A stretch of DNA of 64,000 nucleotides from Bog-756 sp963738545 (GCA_963738545.1 CAVTXA010000008.1:248001-312000), one strand, 5' to 3'. Positions 34,982 through 44,441 are shown, numbered from the stretch's first letter. The notes: a model not told the origin generated them from the sequence alone. A program made the numbers and translations.

Positions 34982-36164
34982 CGCCCACCCGACCCGCCTC
35001 CTGCTTGCCATGGTTGCGGTGACGGGCTCTCTCCTCACAGCCTGCGGGTCGGGGACACCAGCGGCGGAGCCGTCGGTGTCCAGCACGACCACGACCCCGA
35101 CGACCCAGGTACCGGCGACCACCACGCCACCGGTGGCCACCAGTCCGAACCACCGGATGTTCGCCTTCTACTACCTGTGGTGGGACACGGCCCACTGGCA
35201 CAACCGGCTCGGGCCCAACTACCCCTACACGGCCGACCCGTTACCGTTGCCGGCCACGTTGACCGGGGACGGCTGCACCGTCACCAACAACTTCCCCGGG
35301 AACCAACTCACCGATGTGGCCAATCCCCTGTGGACACAGGCCAACGCCAGTCAGATCCGTTCGGATGTGGCCTACGCCGCAGCGACGGGTCTGGCCGGAT
35401 TCGCCGTCAGCTGGGCCGGAACGGGGCTGGCGAACCAGACGACGAACTCGTCGGCATTCAACCAACGGCTGGCCATGCTGGTGGCGGCCGTGCGTCAGAT
35501 CAACGCGCAAGGGACGCCCTTCTCGCTCTGGGTCGCCTACATCTCGTCGGCCCGCATCCGCACCACCGATGAGATCAACAACGACCTCACCTACCTGGAC
35601 AAGACCTACGGCAACAACCCCGCCTTCGATCACAGCAACGGGGGCAAGCCCACCCTCATCATGATGGGGAGCCGGAAGTATCCCATCTCGGTCCTCGACG
35701 CCTTCAGCGCCCGCTGGCGTCCCCACTTCTACCTGGTGGCCGACGAGAACTGGGACACCTGGAACAGTGCCAAGGCCGCCGACTTCGATGCTGACCAGTA
35801 CTACTGGTCGAGCCAGAACCCGGTGGCCAACAAGGCCTCCTTCGCCGACATCGACCGGCTGGCCGCCGAGGTCCGCTCGAGCCGGAACCCGGATGGGAGC
35901 GCCAAGCAGTTCTTCGCCCCGCTGGCGCCGGGTTACAACAAGGTCCTCGGCGGAGGGTCGGGATGCGTGCCCCGGCTCGGGGGCCAGACCATGGAGGACA
36001 TCTTCTCCGGCAACGCCAGCGCCAATCCCGATGGTTGGATGGTGATCAGCTGGAACGAGATCGACGAAGGAACCTACATCGTGCCCCTCGAGCGTTACGG
36101 CGAGCAGAGCCTCGCCACGCTGAAGGCCATCATCGACGGACCGGTCGGCGGGAGTGGCGGATGA
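34965..36164 (+). CDS. lipoprotein with glycoside hydrolase family 99/71-like domain
   Basis: A 399-residue secreted lipoprotein. The signal peptide ends in the lipobox LLTAC (Cys26), then comes a Thr/Pro linker. The domain starts with HRMFAFYYLWWDTAHW, typical of GH99-like endo-alpha-mannosidase-type (beta/alpha)8 barrels, and continues with LAGFAVSWAGTG, FSLWVAYISS, KPTLIMMGS, HFYLVADENWDTW and the C-terminal GWMVISWNEIDEGTYIVP, whose WNE/E residues are candidates for the catalytic acids. This family works on alpha-mannosides, which fits a mannosylation operon. The ATG at 34965 lies within the end of the preceding gene. Last gene of the operon starting at 28364. Activity is inferred from fold signatures. 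Confidence 0.7.
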   Translation: MRSWRSAHPTRLLLAMVAVTGSLLTACGSGTPAAEPSVSSTTTTPTTQVPATTTPPVATSPNHRMFAFYYLWWDTAHWHNRLGPNYPYTADPLPLPATLTGDGCTVTNNFPGNQLTDVANPLWTQANASQIRSDVAYAAATGLAGFAVSWAGTGLANQTTNSSAFNQRLAMLVAAVRQINAQGTPFSLWVAYISSARIRTTDEINNDLTYLDKTYGNNPAFDHSNGGKPTLIMMGSRKYPISVLDAFSARWRPHFYLVADENWDTWNSAKAADFDADQYYWSSQNPVANKASFADIDRLAAEVRSSRNPDGSAKQFFAPLAPGYNKVLGGGSGCVPRLGGQTMEDIFSGNASANPDGWMVISWNEIDEGTYIVPLERYGEQSLATLKAIIDGPVGGSGG

Positions 36165-36213
36165 ACCCCACCTCTCCACGTGGTGACGGTCCCACTCTCC
36201 ACAGTCAGATCCG

Positions 36214-36242
36214 TTGTCCCCTCCCCATATCTGGTTTGCTAT
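36214..36242 (+). promoter_or_regulatory. candidate sigma-70-type promoter
   Basis: TTGTCC (36214-36219) and TGCTAT (36237-36242) are separated by exactly 17 bases, upstream of the large secreted protein. The resulting leader would be about 90 bases and is rich in potential stems. Confidence 0.4.
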
Positions 36243-36339
36243 CGGCAGGCACGGCTTTCCTCATCCGCCGGGCCACGGGGACGGGACCGCCTGGTCCGGT
36301 CGGGGCAGCGGTTGTCGCAGTTCAACGAGAGGCGGATCC

Positions 36340-39300
36340 ATGTCCACGGCGTCGGTGACCACAGGTTCGAGTCCGACCGTCCCACCGGTCCGGCGGCCCC
36401 GGCGGCGCCTGCTGCCGGTCCTCATCGTGGCCCTGGCCGTGATGGGCACCGTGGCAACGGTTCCCCTCACCTCGGCCACGGCGGCCGGGCCCGGTCCCAT
36501 CGCCGTCACACCGTTCGGCGGGGCCAACGCGACCTTGACCCGGGCCCCGTATGTCACTGACCTCACCCAGACCGGCGCCGACGTGAACTGGGCGACCACC
36601 TCGTCGACCCCGGGCAGCCTGCAATGGGGACTACCGAGCAACAGCTGCACTGGCCATGTGACCGCGGTCCCGTCCACCCTCCCGAACTCCTACCCGGCCG
36701 CGGGGACGCCGACCAGCATCACCGCACCGGAGTTCAACGTGGTGTCCGGGACCAACGAGTACCAGTCCACTGTGGTGCTGACGGGCCTGACCGCCAGCAC
36801 GACCTACTGCTACCGCCCCCTGGGCCCCGGATCGGTTGACCTGCTCGGGACCAATCCGTCGCAGGACTTCACCACCCTCGACACCTCGGGCCCCTCGACC
36901 CCGTTGACCTTCGACGTCGTCGGTGACATCGGTGAGACGCTCTACTCGTCGTCCACGGCCTTCCCCGGCAACCTCAACACCGATCAGGCGGCCATCGACT
37001 CCCTGATCGGCACGTCCGGCGCCAAGTTCGTGGTCACGGCAGGCGACATCGGCTACTCGGGGGGCACCCAGGCCAACTACGGCGATCTCCAGAACGGCGG
37101 TTCGGAGGTCAGTGACATCTTCGGTCCCTCCTACTGGCCCGAGACACTGGGGCTTCCCGTCTTCCCGGGCGAGGGGAACCATGGGCAGAACACCATCGGG
37201 CTGCGCAGTTGGCCCACGTCGAACACGGCAGCCGCCACCGGTGGGACCTACGCCTACGACTCGTACCCGGCACCCACCCAGGACGGGACCAACGCGGGCA
37301 GCTACCCCGACGCCTGGTACGCCGTTTCGGACGGCAATGTCCGCATCTATGTGTTGGATGCGGCGTGGGCCGACGGGTCCAACGTGGGGACCGCCACGGG
37401 CGCGGCCTGCACGGCAGCGGGCGAGGCCGCCTGCCCGGGCTACCAGGTCGACCACGACGAGCACTGGACCTCCAGCTCTCCGGAGTACAAGTGGTTGGCC
37501 GCCGACATGGCCAAGTACCCCAATGCCGTCAAGATGGCCGTCTGGCACTATCCGCTGCGCTCGGATGAGAGCAGCCAGGACAGTGACATCTACCTCCAGA
37601 ACAGCCCATCCAACCCGTACCAGTCGACCAGCCTGGAGTCCCTGCTGTCGGCCAATGGAGTCAAGGTGGTCTTCAATGGTCACGCCCACGACTACCAGCG
37701 GATCGCCCCGTCTGCTGCCGGCCAGGTCACCAACTACGTCACCGGTGGGGGCGGCGCCATTCTCGAGCCGGTCAGCACCGGAAGTTCCTGCACGGGCTTC
37801 GAGAGCACCGGCTCGATCTACGCCATCGGCTGGAGCCCGACCAGCAACACGGGCACGGCATGCGGCCCCGGGGTGCCGGTGCCGCAGTCGGCGGCCCAGG
37901 TATTCAACTTCTTGAAGGTCACGGTCAACGGGGGGACGGTGACGGTCACCCCGATCAACGCCGCCGGCCAGTCCTTCGACGTCCAGAGCTACACCTACGC
38001 GGTGAGTACCACGCCCTCGACGGTGATCGACACGCCGCCCCCGGCGCTGACCAACGCCACCACCGCAGCGGTGAGCTTCCACTCCACCGGCAGCGGTGCC
38101 ACCTTCACCTGCAAACTCGACACGGGCACTGCCACCGCCTGCACCAGTCCGGTGACCTACACCGGCCTGTCTCAGGGATCCCACACCCTCGTCGTCACCG
38201 CCTCCGGAGGGGCCACACCGGCCACGGCCACGTGGACCGTCGACACCACGGCGCCGAGCGTGCCCACGGGTCTCGCGGCGTCCGCCGTCTCGTCCTCGCA
38301 GGTCAACCTCAGTTGGCTCCCGTCCAGTGACAACACCGCCGTGACCGGCTACGACATCTACCGGAACGGCACCTTGTTGACCACCACCTCGGGGACAGGC
38401 ACCACCTATTCGGACACCTCGGTGGCCGCGTCCAAGGTCTACCAGTACACCGTGGACGCCCGCGACGGTGCCGGCAACGTGTCGCAGCAGAGCTCGCCTC
38501 CTGTTCCCGTCACCACGCCGTCGGGACCAACGGGGCCCACCCTGGTCCAGACGGTCGGGTCATCGACCACCACAGTCACTTTCCCCGCCGCCAGTACTCC
38601 CGGTGACCTGCTCGTCCTGTCCGCCGGCGTCTATACAGGGGCCAGCAAGCCCATCACTGCAGTGTCCGACGGGAAGAACGTCTGGACCAAGGTGCTGGCC
38701 AAGTCCGTTTCCGGGCAGAACTCCGACGGCGAGTTGTGGTACGCAGCCAACGCCGCCTCCGTCACGAGTGTGACCGTCACCACCGGCGCGACCACGGTGG
38801 CCCTGCGACTCCAGGAGTTCAGCGGCGTGGCGACGACCAGTCCGCTCGACACCTCGGTGGGTGCCGCCGGGGACAGCACCGCCGCCGCCTCGGGATCGGT
38901 CACCCCGGCGGCTGCCGGCGAGTTGGCCGTCGGGTTCATCGCCGGCCACAGCACGACCCAGGCCATCACCGTCACCTCGCCGGGCTACATCGCCCAGCCG
39001 TTGGTGGCCACGTCGAGTCCCAGCAACGTCACCGTCGAAACCGGCTACCAGGACCTCGCGTCCACGGCGGCCCAGAGCTTCGCCGGGTCGTTCGGAACCA
39101 CCATGTACTGGGCCGACGGCATCGCCCTGTTCAAGTCCGGCGCCCCGCCACCACCACCGGGCGACTTCACGCTGGCCGCCACCGCAGCCACCGGCAGCGT
39201 CGGATCGCCGGCCACCAGCACCATTAGCACGGCCCCCAGTACCGGGACCCCCCAGACGGTCGGATTCACCGCCAGCGGTCTGCCCACCGGGGCCACGTAC

Positions 39301-41445
39301 GGGTTCTCGCCGTCGTCGGTGACCTCCGGCGCCAGCTCCACCATGACCATCACGCCCTCGGCGACCACCCCGGCTGGGACCTACACGGTGACCGTGACGG
39401 GCACAGGCACCAGCGCCACCCATTCGACGACCTTCAGCCTGACTGTCGACACCGCGCCGTCCATCACCTCGGCGGCGTCGACCGGGTTCATCTCGGGCAC
39501 GGCCGGGTCCTTCACGGTGAGCGCCACCGGGAATCCGACACCGTCCATCGGCACCTCCACGTCCTTGCCCACCGGTGTGACCCTGGTCGACAACGGGAAC
39601 GGCACGGCCACCCTGGCCAGCACGACGGCCACGCCGGCCGGGTCCTACCCGATCGCCATCTCAGCCACCAACGGGGTGGGGACGGCGGCCGCACAGAGCT
39701 TCGTCCTGACCGTCGGAAGCGCGCCCTCCATCACCTCGACGGCCTCGGCCACCTTCACCACTGGGACGGCCGGCAGCTTCCCCGTGACCGCCACCGGCTT
39801 CCCGACGCCGTCCATCAGCACCTCTACAATGCTGCCCACCGGTCTGACCCTGGTCGACGGTGGCCACGGCTCGGCCACCCTGGCCAGCACCGCGGCCACC
39901 CCGGCCGGGACCTACCCGATCGCCATCTCGGCCGCGAACGGGGTGGGGCCTGCGTTCATCCAAAACTTCACCCTCACCGTCCAGGCACCGCCGGCATTCG
40001 GCTCGGCCGCCTCGGCCACCTTTACCTTCGGTACACCCGGAACCTTCACCGTGACTGCCACCGGGGGCCCAACGCCGTCCATCGGCACCTCCACGTCCTT
40101 GCCGAGCGGCGTGACCCTGGTCGACAACGGGAACGGCACGGCCACGTTGACCAGCACGGCGGCCACGCCGACCGGGTCCTACGCCATCGCCATGTCGGCC
40201 GCCAACGGAGTGGGGCCCGCGGCCATCCAGAACTTCACCCTGACCGTCCAGGCACCGCCGGCCATCACCTCGGCCGCCTCGACCACGTTTACCTTCGGTA
40301 CATCCGGAACCTTCACCGTGACCACCACCGGATTCCCGGTGCCGTCCATCACCGCCACGTCCTTGCCCACTGACGTGACCTTCATCGACAACGGGAACGG
40401 GACGGCCACCCTGACCAGCGCGGCAGCCACGCCGGCCGGGTCCTACACGCTAGGTATCTCGGCTGCCAACGGGGTGGGAACGAAGGCGACCCAGAGCTTT
40501 ACCCTCGACGTCAACCCGCCGGCCTTCTCCGTGAGTGCCTCACCGAGCTCGACCACCGTGACGGCCGGCACTTCGACCGCTCCGACCGTCTCGACGACGG
40601 CGACAGCCACGGTCAGCCTCTCGACATCGGGCCTGCCGTCCGGTGTGAGTGTCGGGTACGCCCCACAGTTGCTGGCCGCCGGTGGCAGTAGCACCGTCAC
40701 CTTCTCGACAGCCACCACCACGACGCCGGGTCAGTACCCGATCACCATCACCGCCACCGCGGGGAGCCTGCAGGAGAGCACGACCTTCACTCTCACCGTC
40801 CAGGCGGCGGTGGGCGGGACACCCCATCTGGTCCAGACGGCCAGTGGCACCGAGACGGCATCCTCCACGTCGCTGTCGGGCTCCTTCCCCACCCAGACCG
40901 GTACCGGCGACCTGCTCGTGCTCTCGGCCAGCGAGTACAACGGCGCCACCAACCACATCACCTCGGTGACCGACACCGCGGGGAACAAGTGGACGCTGAT
41001 CGGCTCGTACAACGTGTCCGGCCACAATTCGAACGGTGAGATGTGGTACGCCGCCAACACATCGCCCACGCTGACGGTGACCGTCCACAACTCGGCGGCA
41101 GCCTTCGAGAGCTTCGAGGTCCAGGAGTTCGCCGGCATGGCCGCGTCCCCGCTCGACGTAGCCACCGGCACCTCCAACACCAGCACCGCCCCCAGCTCGG
41201 GGTCGGTCACGTCGACGGCGACAGGTGAGCTGGCCGTCGGATTCATCGCCGGCCACGGCAATGCTGAAGCCATCTCGGTCACCTCGCCGGGGTACACGAC
41301 CCAGGCCGAGCAGACCACCACCGGGACCATCACCACCGTCGAGACGGGTTATCAGGTGCTCGGCGCCCCGGGTGCCCAGAGCTTTACCGGCTCCTTCGGG
41401 ACCGCGATGTACTGGGCCGCCGGCATCGCCATCTTCAAGCCGTGA
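36340..41445 (+). CDS. giant secreted metallophosphoesterase with fibronectin and Ig-like repeats
   Basis: A 1701-residue exported protein. A signal segment (LLPVLIVALAVMGTVATVPL) precedes the same N-terminal domain as at 14559 (LTRAPYVTDLTQ) and a metallophosphoesterase with GDIGYS, GEGNHGQ, VWHYPLRSD and FNGHAHDYQR; as in the paralogue the GNHD aspartate position deviates. Next come an Ig-like segment, a fibronectin III domain (LAASAVSSSQVNLSWLPSSD), a first copy of an about 200-residue beta domain (LVQTVGSS..., GELWYAAN), a further Ig domain, four 89-residue putative Ig repeats, another Ig domain, and a second copy of the 200-residue domain ending at the C-terminus. Very Thr/Ser/Ala-rich, so a good candidate for O-glycosylation. 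ATG 36340 has GAGAGG upstream. No cell-wall anchor motif was seen. Confidence 0.8.
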   Translation: MSTASVTTGSSPTVPPVRRPRRRLLPVLIVALAVMGTVATVPLTSATAAGPGPIAVTPFGGANATLTRAPYVTDLTQTGADVNWATTSSTPGSLQWGLPSNSCTGHVTAVPSTLPNSYPAAGTPTSITAPEFNVVSGTNEYQSTVVLTGLTASTTYCYRPLGPGSVDLLGTNPSQDFTTLDTSGPSTPLTFDVVGDIGETLYSSSTAFPGNLNTDQAAIDSLIGTSGAKFVVTAGDIGYSGGTQANYGDLQNGGSEVSDIFGPSYWPETLGLPVFPGEGNHGQNTIGLRSWPTSNTAAATGGTYAYDSYPAPTQDGTNAGSYPDAWYAVSDGNVRIYVLDAAWADGSNVGTATGAACTAAGEAACPGYQVDHDEHWTSSSPEYKWLAADMAKYPNAVKMAVWHYPLRSDESSQDSDIYLQNSPSNPYQSTSLESLLSANGVKVVFNGHAHDYQRIAPSAAGQVTNYVTGGGGAILEPVSTGSSCTGFESTGSIYAIGWSPTSNTGTACGPGVPVPQSAAQVFNFLKVTVNGGTVTVTPINAAGQSFDVQSYTYAVSTTPSTVIDTPPPALTNATTAAVSFHSTGSGATFTCKLDTGTATACTSPVTYTGLSQGSHTLVVTASGGATPATATWTVDTTAPSVPTGLAASAVSSSQVNLSWLPSSDNTAVTGYDIYRNGTLLTTTSGTGTTYSDTSVAASKVYQYTVDARDGAGNVSQQSSPPVPVTTPSGPTGPTLVQTVGSSTTTVTFPAASTPGDLLVLSAGVYTGASKPITAVSDGKNVWTKVLAKSVSGQNSDGELWYAANAASVTSVTVTTGATTVALRLQEFSGVATTSPLDTSVGAAGDSTAAASGSVTPAAAGELAVGFIAGHSTTQAITVTSPGYIAQPLVATSSPSNVTVETGYQDLASTAAQSFAGSFGTTMYWADGIALFKSGAPPPPPGDFTLAATAATGSVGSPATSTISTAPSTGTPQTVGFTASGLPTGATYGFSPSSVTSGASSTMTITPSATTPAGTYTVTVTGTGTSATHSTTFSLTVDTAPSITSAASTGFISGTAGSFTVSATGNPTPSIGTSTSLPTGVTLVDNGNGTATLASTTATPAGSYPIAISATNGVGTAAAQSFVLTVGSAPSITSTASATFTTGTAGSFPVTATGFPTPSISTSTMLPTGLTLVDGGHGSATLASTAATPAGTYPIAISAANGVGPAFIQNFTLTVQAPPAFGSAASATFTFGTPGTFTVTATGGPTPSIGTSTSLPSGVTLVDNGNGTATLTSTAATPTGSYAIAMSAANGVGPAAIQNFTLTVQAPPAITSAASTTFTFGTSGTFTVTTTGFPVPSITATSLPTDVTFIDNGNGTATLTSAAATPAGSYTLGISAANGVGTKATQSFTLDVNPPAFSVSASPSSTTVTAGTSTAPTVSTTATATVSLSTSGLPSGVSVGYAPQLLAAGGSSTVTFSTATTTTPGQYPITITATAGSLQESTTFTLTVQAAVGGTPHLVQTASGTETASSTSLSGSFPTQTGTGDLLVLSASEYNGATNHITSVTDTAGNKWTLIGSYNVSGHNSNGEMWYAANTSPTLTVTVHNSAAAFESFEVQEFAGMAASPLDVATGTSNTSTAPSSGSVTSTATGELAVGFIAGHGNAEAISVTSPGYTTQAEQTTTGTITTVETGYQVLGAPGAQSFTGSFGTAMYWAAGIAIFKP
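39454..40518 (+). repeat. four tandem 267-bp repeats (89-residue putative Ig domains)
   Basis: Each unit begins with a-P-x-I/F-x-S-A/T-A-S and ends with T-L-T-V, as in He_PIG/cadherin-like domains of surface proteins. Shared segments such as GTATLxSTAATPAGSYPI are near-identical at DNA level. Unit four lacks one residue. Copy-number change by recombination is likely. Confidence 0.8.
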
Positions 41446-41914
41446 TCCCGGCTGCGCGCCCCGAATCCTGACGAGCGAACGTCCGTCCTCCCGGCCGGGC
41501 ACATCGGTCGGCGGCGGCCCACTGCTGGCGCGGTGCCGCAGGTGGAGGACCCGATGGTGGGGATTTCCCGGACCGAGTGTGAGCACACACCACGGAGCGT
41601 GGTTAGGTGTCAGGAGGGTGAACGGGATCTGAACGCGACGTGGATTTCCCGAATACCCAGTAGGAACCCGGGCGCACGCTGAAGCTGCACCGTCGATCCC
41701 ATCGACGAACCGCTGAATTTTCTCACCTGGTGTGGTGACTGATGCTCACTCCTTGCGACGAATCATGGGGGGCGGTACCGTCGCCCGGGCATCTCGTAGG
41801 TCCCGGATTGCGGCGGTCCGGGTCCCGAATTCTCCAGCGGGGGCACTCATCGCAGACTGGATCCGGTTCTCCTGGCCATCGGGCGGGGATCGGCCAGAAG
41901 AGAAAGGATCATCC
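41446..41914 (+). other. 469-bp intergenic region
   Basis: It lies between two secreted-protein genes. An open frame continues upstream of 41915 to 41732 but lacks coding character. An AAAGGA ribosome site at 41903-41908 marks the end. I see no strong terminator hairpin after 41445 and no clear promoter. Confidence 0.45.
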
Positions 41915-43696
41915 ATGCATCGATCCCCATTCGGAGCAGTAGGACCGTGCCCATCTCGGGGCGACCGGGCCGGCCATCGTGGCCGCAACCTCGCCGGTGC
42001 CGCCTTGGTGGCCGGAGCCATGGTGGTGGCACCTCTGGCCCTCGCCGTCACCTCGGCGTCGGCCGCGTCGGTGAGCCCCTCGTTGATCGCCGCCCCGACC
42101 GACTGCCCGACCTACGCCGCGTCATTCGGGACCAACGTGGTGAAGGTCCAGTTCAGCTACAACAAGAATCCGCAGACGTGGGTCGTCCCGTCCAACGCCA
42201 TTCCCAGCTCGATCTGTCTCGATGCCAGCGGCGGCCAGGGCGGCGCCGGGACGGCAGGTGCAGGCGGCACGGGCGGCACGCTGAACGTGGTCCCGAGTCT
42301 CAGCTCCGGGCAGTCGCTGCAGATCTACGTCGGACAGCAGGGGGGAAGCGCGGCGACGGGCAACGGCGCCGGCGGGATCGGTGGCGGCGGCACCGGTGGT
42401 CCGGGGGCCGGCGGAGGCGGGGGATCGACCCAGGTGTACACGCAGGGCAGCTTGCTCCTGGCCACGGGCGGGGGCGGTGGTGGCGGTGCGGCGGCCGCCG
42501 GAGGGGCCGGTGGACCCACGGCGGGCAACCAGGTCGGGAACGGTCTGGCCGGGACGGCGGCGACCGGTGGTGGTGGCGCCGGAGCCACGGGCACGGCAGC
42601 GGGCGTGGCCGGTACGGGCGGATCGGCCACCAACGGGGCCGGGCCCTCCAGCAAGGCGGGATCCCCGGCCGTCGGTGGGAGTGGTGACACGACCCCGGCT
42701 GCGGGCGGTGGTGGCGGTGGCGGGGGCTACTTCACCGGCGGTGGCGGCGGCCCGGGCGCGGGCGGCGGCGGCGGCTCGGGATACGCCAACCCGACTCTCT
42801 CGCTCTCGAACCCCTGGTTCCAGGGCCACTGGAATCTGAACGGCAACTTGACCATCTCCTACCAGGCGAACGCACCATTGCCTCCGCCTCCCGCCGGCGG
42901 CGGCACGCCCCCCACCTCTTCGCCGAGCAACGGTTACTGGCTAGCGGCCACCGACGGCGGGATCTTCAACTTCGGGTCCGCCGTATTCCACGGCTCGCAG
43001 GGTGGAGCACCGCTGAACAAGCCGATCGTGGGCATGGCCGCCACGCCGCCGAGCGGGTCCAGCCCGTCCAACGGCTACTGGCTGGTGGCCTCCGACGGGG
43101 GGATCTTCACGCACGGATCGGCCCAGTTCTACGGGTCCATGGGGGGTCAGCATCTGAATCAGCCCATCGTGGGCATGGCCGCCACCGCCGATGGTGCCGG
43201 CTACTGGATGGTGGCCTCCGACGGGGGCATCTTCACCTTCGGTGATGCCGGCTACTTCGGCTCGATGGGGGGCTCGCATCTGAACAAGCCCATCGTGGGC
43301 ATGGCCGCCACCCCCGACGGTGGTGGCTACTGGCTGGTGGCCTCCGACGGCGGCATCTTCAACTTCGGCGATGCCCAGTACAACGGGTCCATGGGCGGCT
43401 CACACCTGAACAAGCCCATCGTGGGCATGGCCGCCGACGCACAGGTGCCCGGCGCCTACTGGCTGGTGGCCTCCGACGGCGGCATCTTCACCTTCGGCGG
43501 AGCGCCCTACCTCGGGTCGACCGGCAACATCGCCCTGAACAAGCCCATCGTCGGCATGTCGGCGTCGCTCGACGGGGCGGGCTACCGCTTCGTGGCCTCC
43601 GACGGCGGCATCTTCGACTTCGGAAGCGACCTGTTCTACGGCTCGATGGGCGGCTCGCATCTCAATCAGCCGATCGTCGCCATGGCCAACGCCTGA
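41915..43696 (+). CDS. secreted glycine-rich protein with YWLVASDGG repeat tail
   Basis: A 593-residue exported protein. The signal segment (LAGAALVAGAMVVAPLALAV) ends near SASAAS. Residues 55-320 form a glycine-rich domain like those in surface adhesins (QTWVVPSNAIPSSICLDASG, then long Gly/Ala runs with LQIYVGQQGG and LLLATGGGGG). A Pro-rich linker leads to six copies of the 42-residue repeat with consensus GYWLVASDGGIFTFGDA and LNKPIVGM, homologous to the tail at 16491-17105. There is no catalytic motif, so a structural or binding role at the surface is more likely than an enzymatic one. ATG 41915 has AAAGGA upstream. A long hairpin terminator follows. Confidence 0.75.
   Translation: MHRSPFGAVGPCPSRGDRAGHRGRNLAGAALVAGAMVVAPLALAVTSASAASVSPSLIAAPTDCPTYAASFGTNVVKVQFSYNKNPQTWVVPSNAIPSSICLDASGGQGGAGTAGAGGTGGTLNVVPSLSSGQSLQIYVGQQGGSAATGNGAGGIGGGGTGGPGAGGGGGSTQVYTQGSLLLATGGGGGGGAAAAGGAGGPTAGNQVGNGLAGTAATGGGGAGATGTAAGVAGTGGSATNGAGPSSKAGSPAVGGSGDTTPAAGGGGGGGGYFTGGGGGPGAGGGGGSGYANPTLSLSNPWFQGHWNLNGNLTISYQANAPLPPPPAGGGTPPTSSPSNGYWLAATDGGIFNFGSAVFHGSQGGAPLNKPIVGMAATPPSGSSPSNGYWLVASDGGIFTHGSAQFYGSMGGQHLNQPIVGMAATADGAGYWMVASDGGIFTFGDAGYFGSMGGSHLNKPIVGMAATPDGGGYWLVASDGGIFNFGDAQYNGSMGGSHLNKPIVGMAADAQVPGAYWLVASDGGIFTFGGAPYLGSTGNIALNKPIVGMSASLDGAGYRFVASDGGIFDFGSDLFYGSMGGSHLNQPIVAMANA
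42926..43693 (+). repeat. six tandem coding repeats (42-residue YWLVASDGG unit)
   Basis: Six in-frame units of about 126 bases (one with a 6-residue insertion, APPSGSSP-like). The consensus matches the repeats of the protein ending at 17108, with GSMGGSHLN replacing GSTGGMHIN. Confidence 0.8.
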
Positions 43697-43712
43697 CCGG
43701 CCTGCCGGACGC

Positions 43713-43747
43713 GGGTTGGTCGTCGACCGCCGGTCGATGACCAACCC
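43713..43747. terminator. bidirectional hairpin terminator
   Basis: A 16-base stem (GGGTTGGTCGTCGACC with its complement, one G-U pair) encloses a 3-base GCC loop. It lies between the convergent secreted-protein gene and tadA, so it can serve both strands. Confidence 0.75.
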
Positions 43748-43818
43748 ACCGGGCTCGGAGCCCGCTCACCGTGGCGGGGCGCTCCCGTCCCGGTGCCATC
43801 GGACGCCCGGGAGAATGA

Positions 43819-44352
43819 TCAGCCGGCGGTCCCCTGGTGACGCCGCTCGGAGAAGAAGGCCCTGAGCTGCTCTGACGCCTCGGCGGCGCGCACCCCGGCC
43901 GTGATCGGGACCTCGTGGTTGAGGCGGGGATCGGCACACAGGTTGTACAGGGAGCCACAGGCTCCGGCCTTGAGGTCCACGGCCCCGAACACGAGACGCC
44001 CCAGGCGCGCCGCCACCAGACCGCCCGCACACATCAGGCAGGGCTCCAGGGTCACCACCAACGTGACCTCGGACAGCCGCCAGGTGCCGAGGACGGCGGC
44101 GGCGTCGGCCATGGCCAGCAGCTCGGCGTGGGCGGTCGGGTCCCCTCGCTGCTCGCGCTCGTTGTGCCGCGAGGCCACGATCCGACCCTCATGGACGGCC
44201 ACCGCACCCACCGGGACGTCGCCATGCGCGATGGCCGCCCCTGCCTCCTCCAGCGCCAACTCCATGGCGGCCCCGTCACTCAGCCCGTGCCCGGACCGGT
44301 CGTCGTCCCCGGGCCGGTCGGCCGGTCGTGATGAGGTCGCGTCGGTGCCCAT
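43819..44352 (-). CDS. tadA: tRNA adenosine(34) deaminase
   Basis: Converts adenosine 34 to inosine in tRNA-Arg(ACG). The 177-residue product has both zinc motifs: HAELLAM (His and catalytic Glu) and PCLMCAGGLV (two Cys), plus VPVGAVAV and the C-terminal HEVPITAGV. It is somewhat longer than usual because of a 28-residue hydrophilic N-terminus; an internal ATG at 44265 (MELALEEAG) would give the common size and may be the real start. The ATG at 44352 lies only one base after the encoded CCA of tRNA-Ser(GGA), so tRNA 3' processing would leave a leaderless message. It is convergent with the glycine-rich protein gene. Confidence 0.88.
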   Translation of the reverse strand: MGTDATSSRPADRPGDDDRSGHGLSDGAAMELALEEAGAAIAHGDVPVGAVAVHEGRIVASRHNEREQRGDPTAHAELLAMADAAAVLGTWRLSEVTLVVTLEPCLMCAGGLVAARLGRLVFGAVDLKAGACGSLYNLCADPRLNHEVPITAGVRAAEASEQLRAFFSERRHQGTAG

Positions 44353-44353
44353 G

Positions 44354-44441
44354 TGGCGGAGGCGGTGGGATTTGAACCCACGGTGAGTTTCCCCACACAC
44401 GATTTCCAGTCGTGCCGATTCGGCCGCTCTCGCACGCCTCC
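44354..44441 (-). tRNA. tRNA-Ser (anticodon GGA)
   Basis: Class II tRNA with acceptor GGAGGCG/CGCCTCC, anticodon arm CACGA-CTGGAAA-TCGTG (anticodon GGA, reads UCC and UCU), a long variable arm and T arm GTGGG-TTCAAAT-CCCAC. Discriminator G; CCA is encoded at 44354-44356. Confidence 0.93.

Noticed and set aside
42325..42690. Proline/alanine-rich minus-strand frame opposite the glycine-rich gene
   Set aside because: A direct antisense reflection of the Gly codons.
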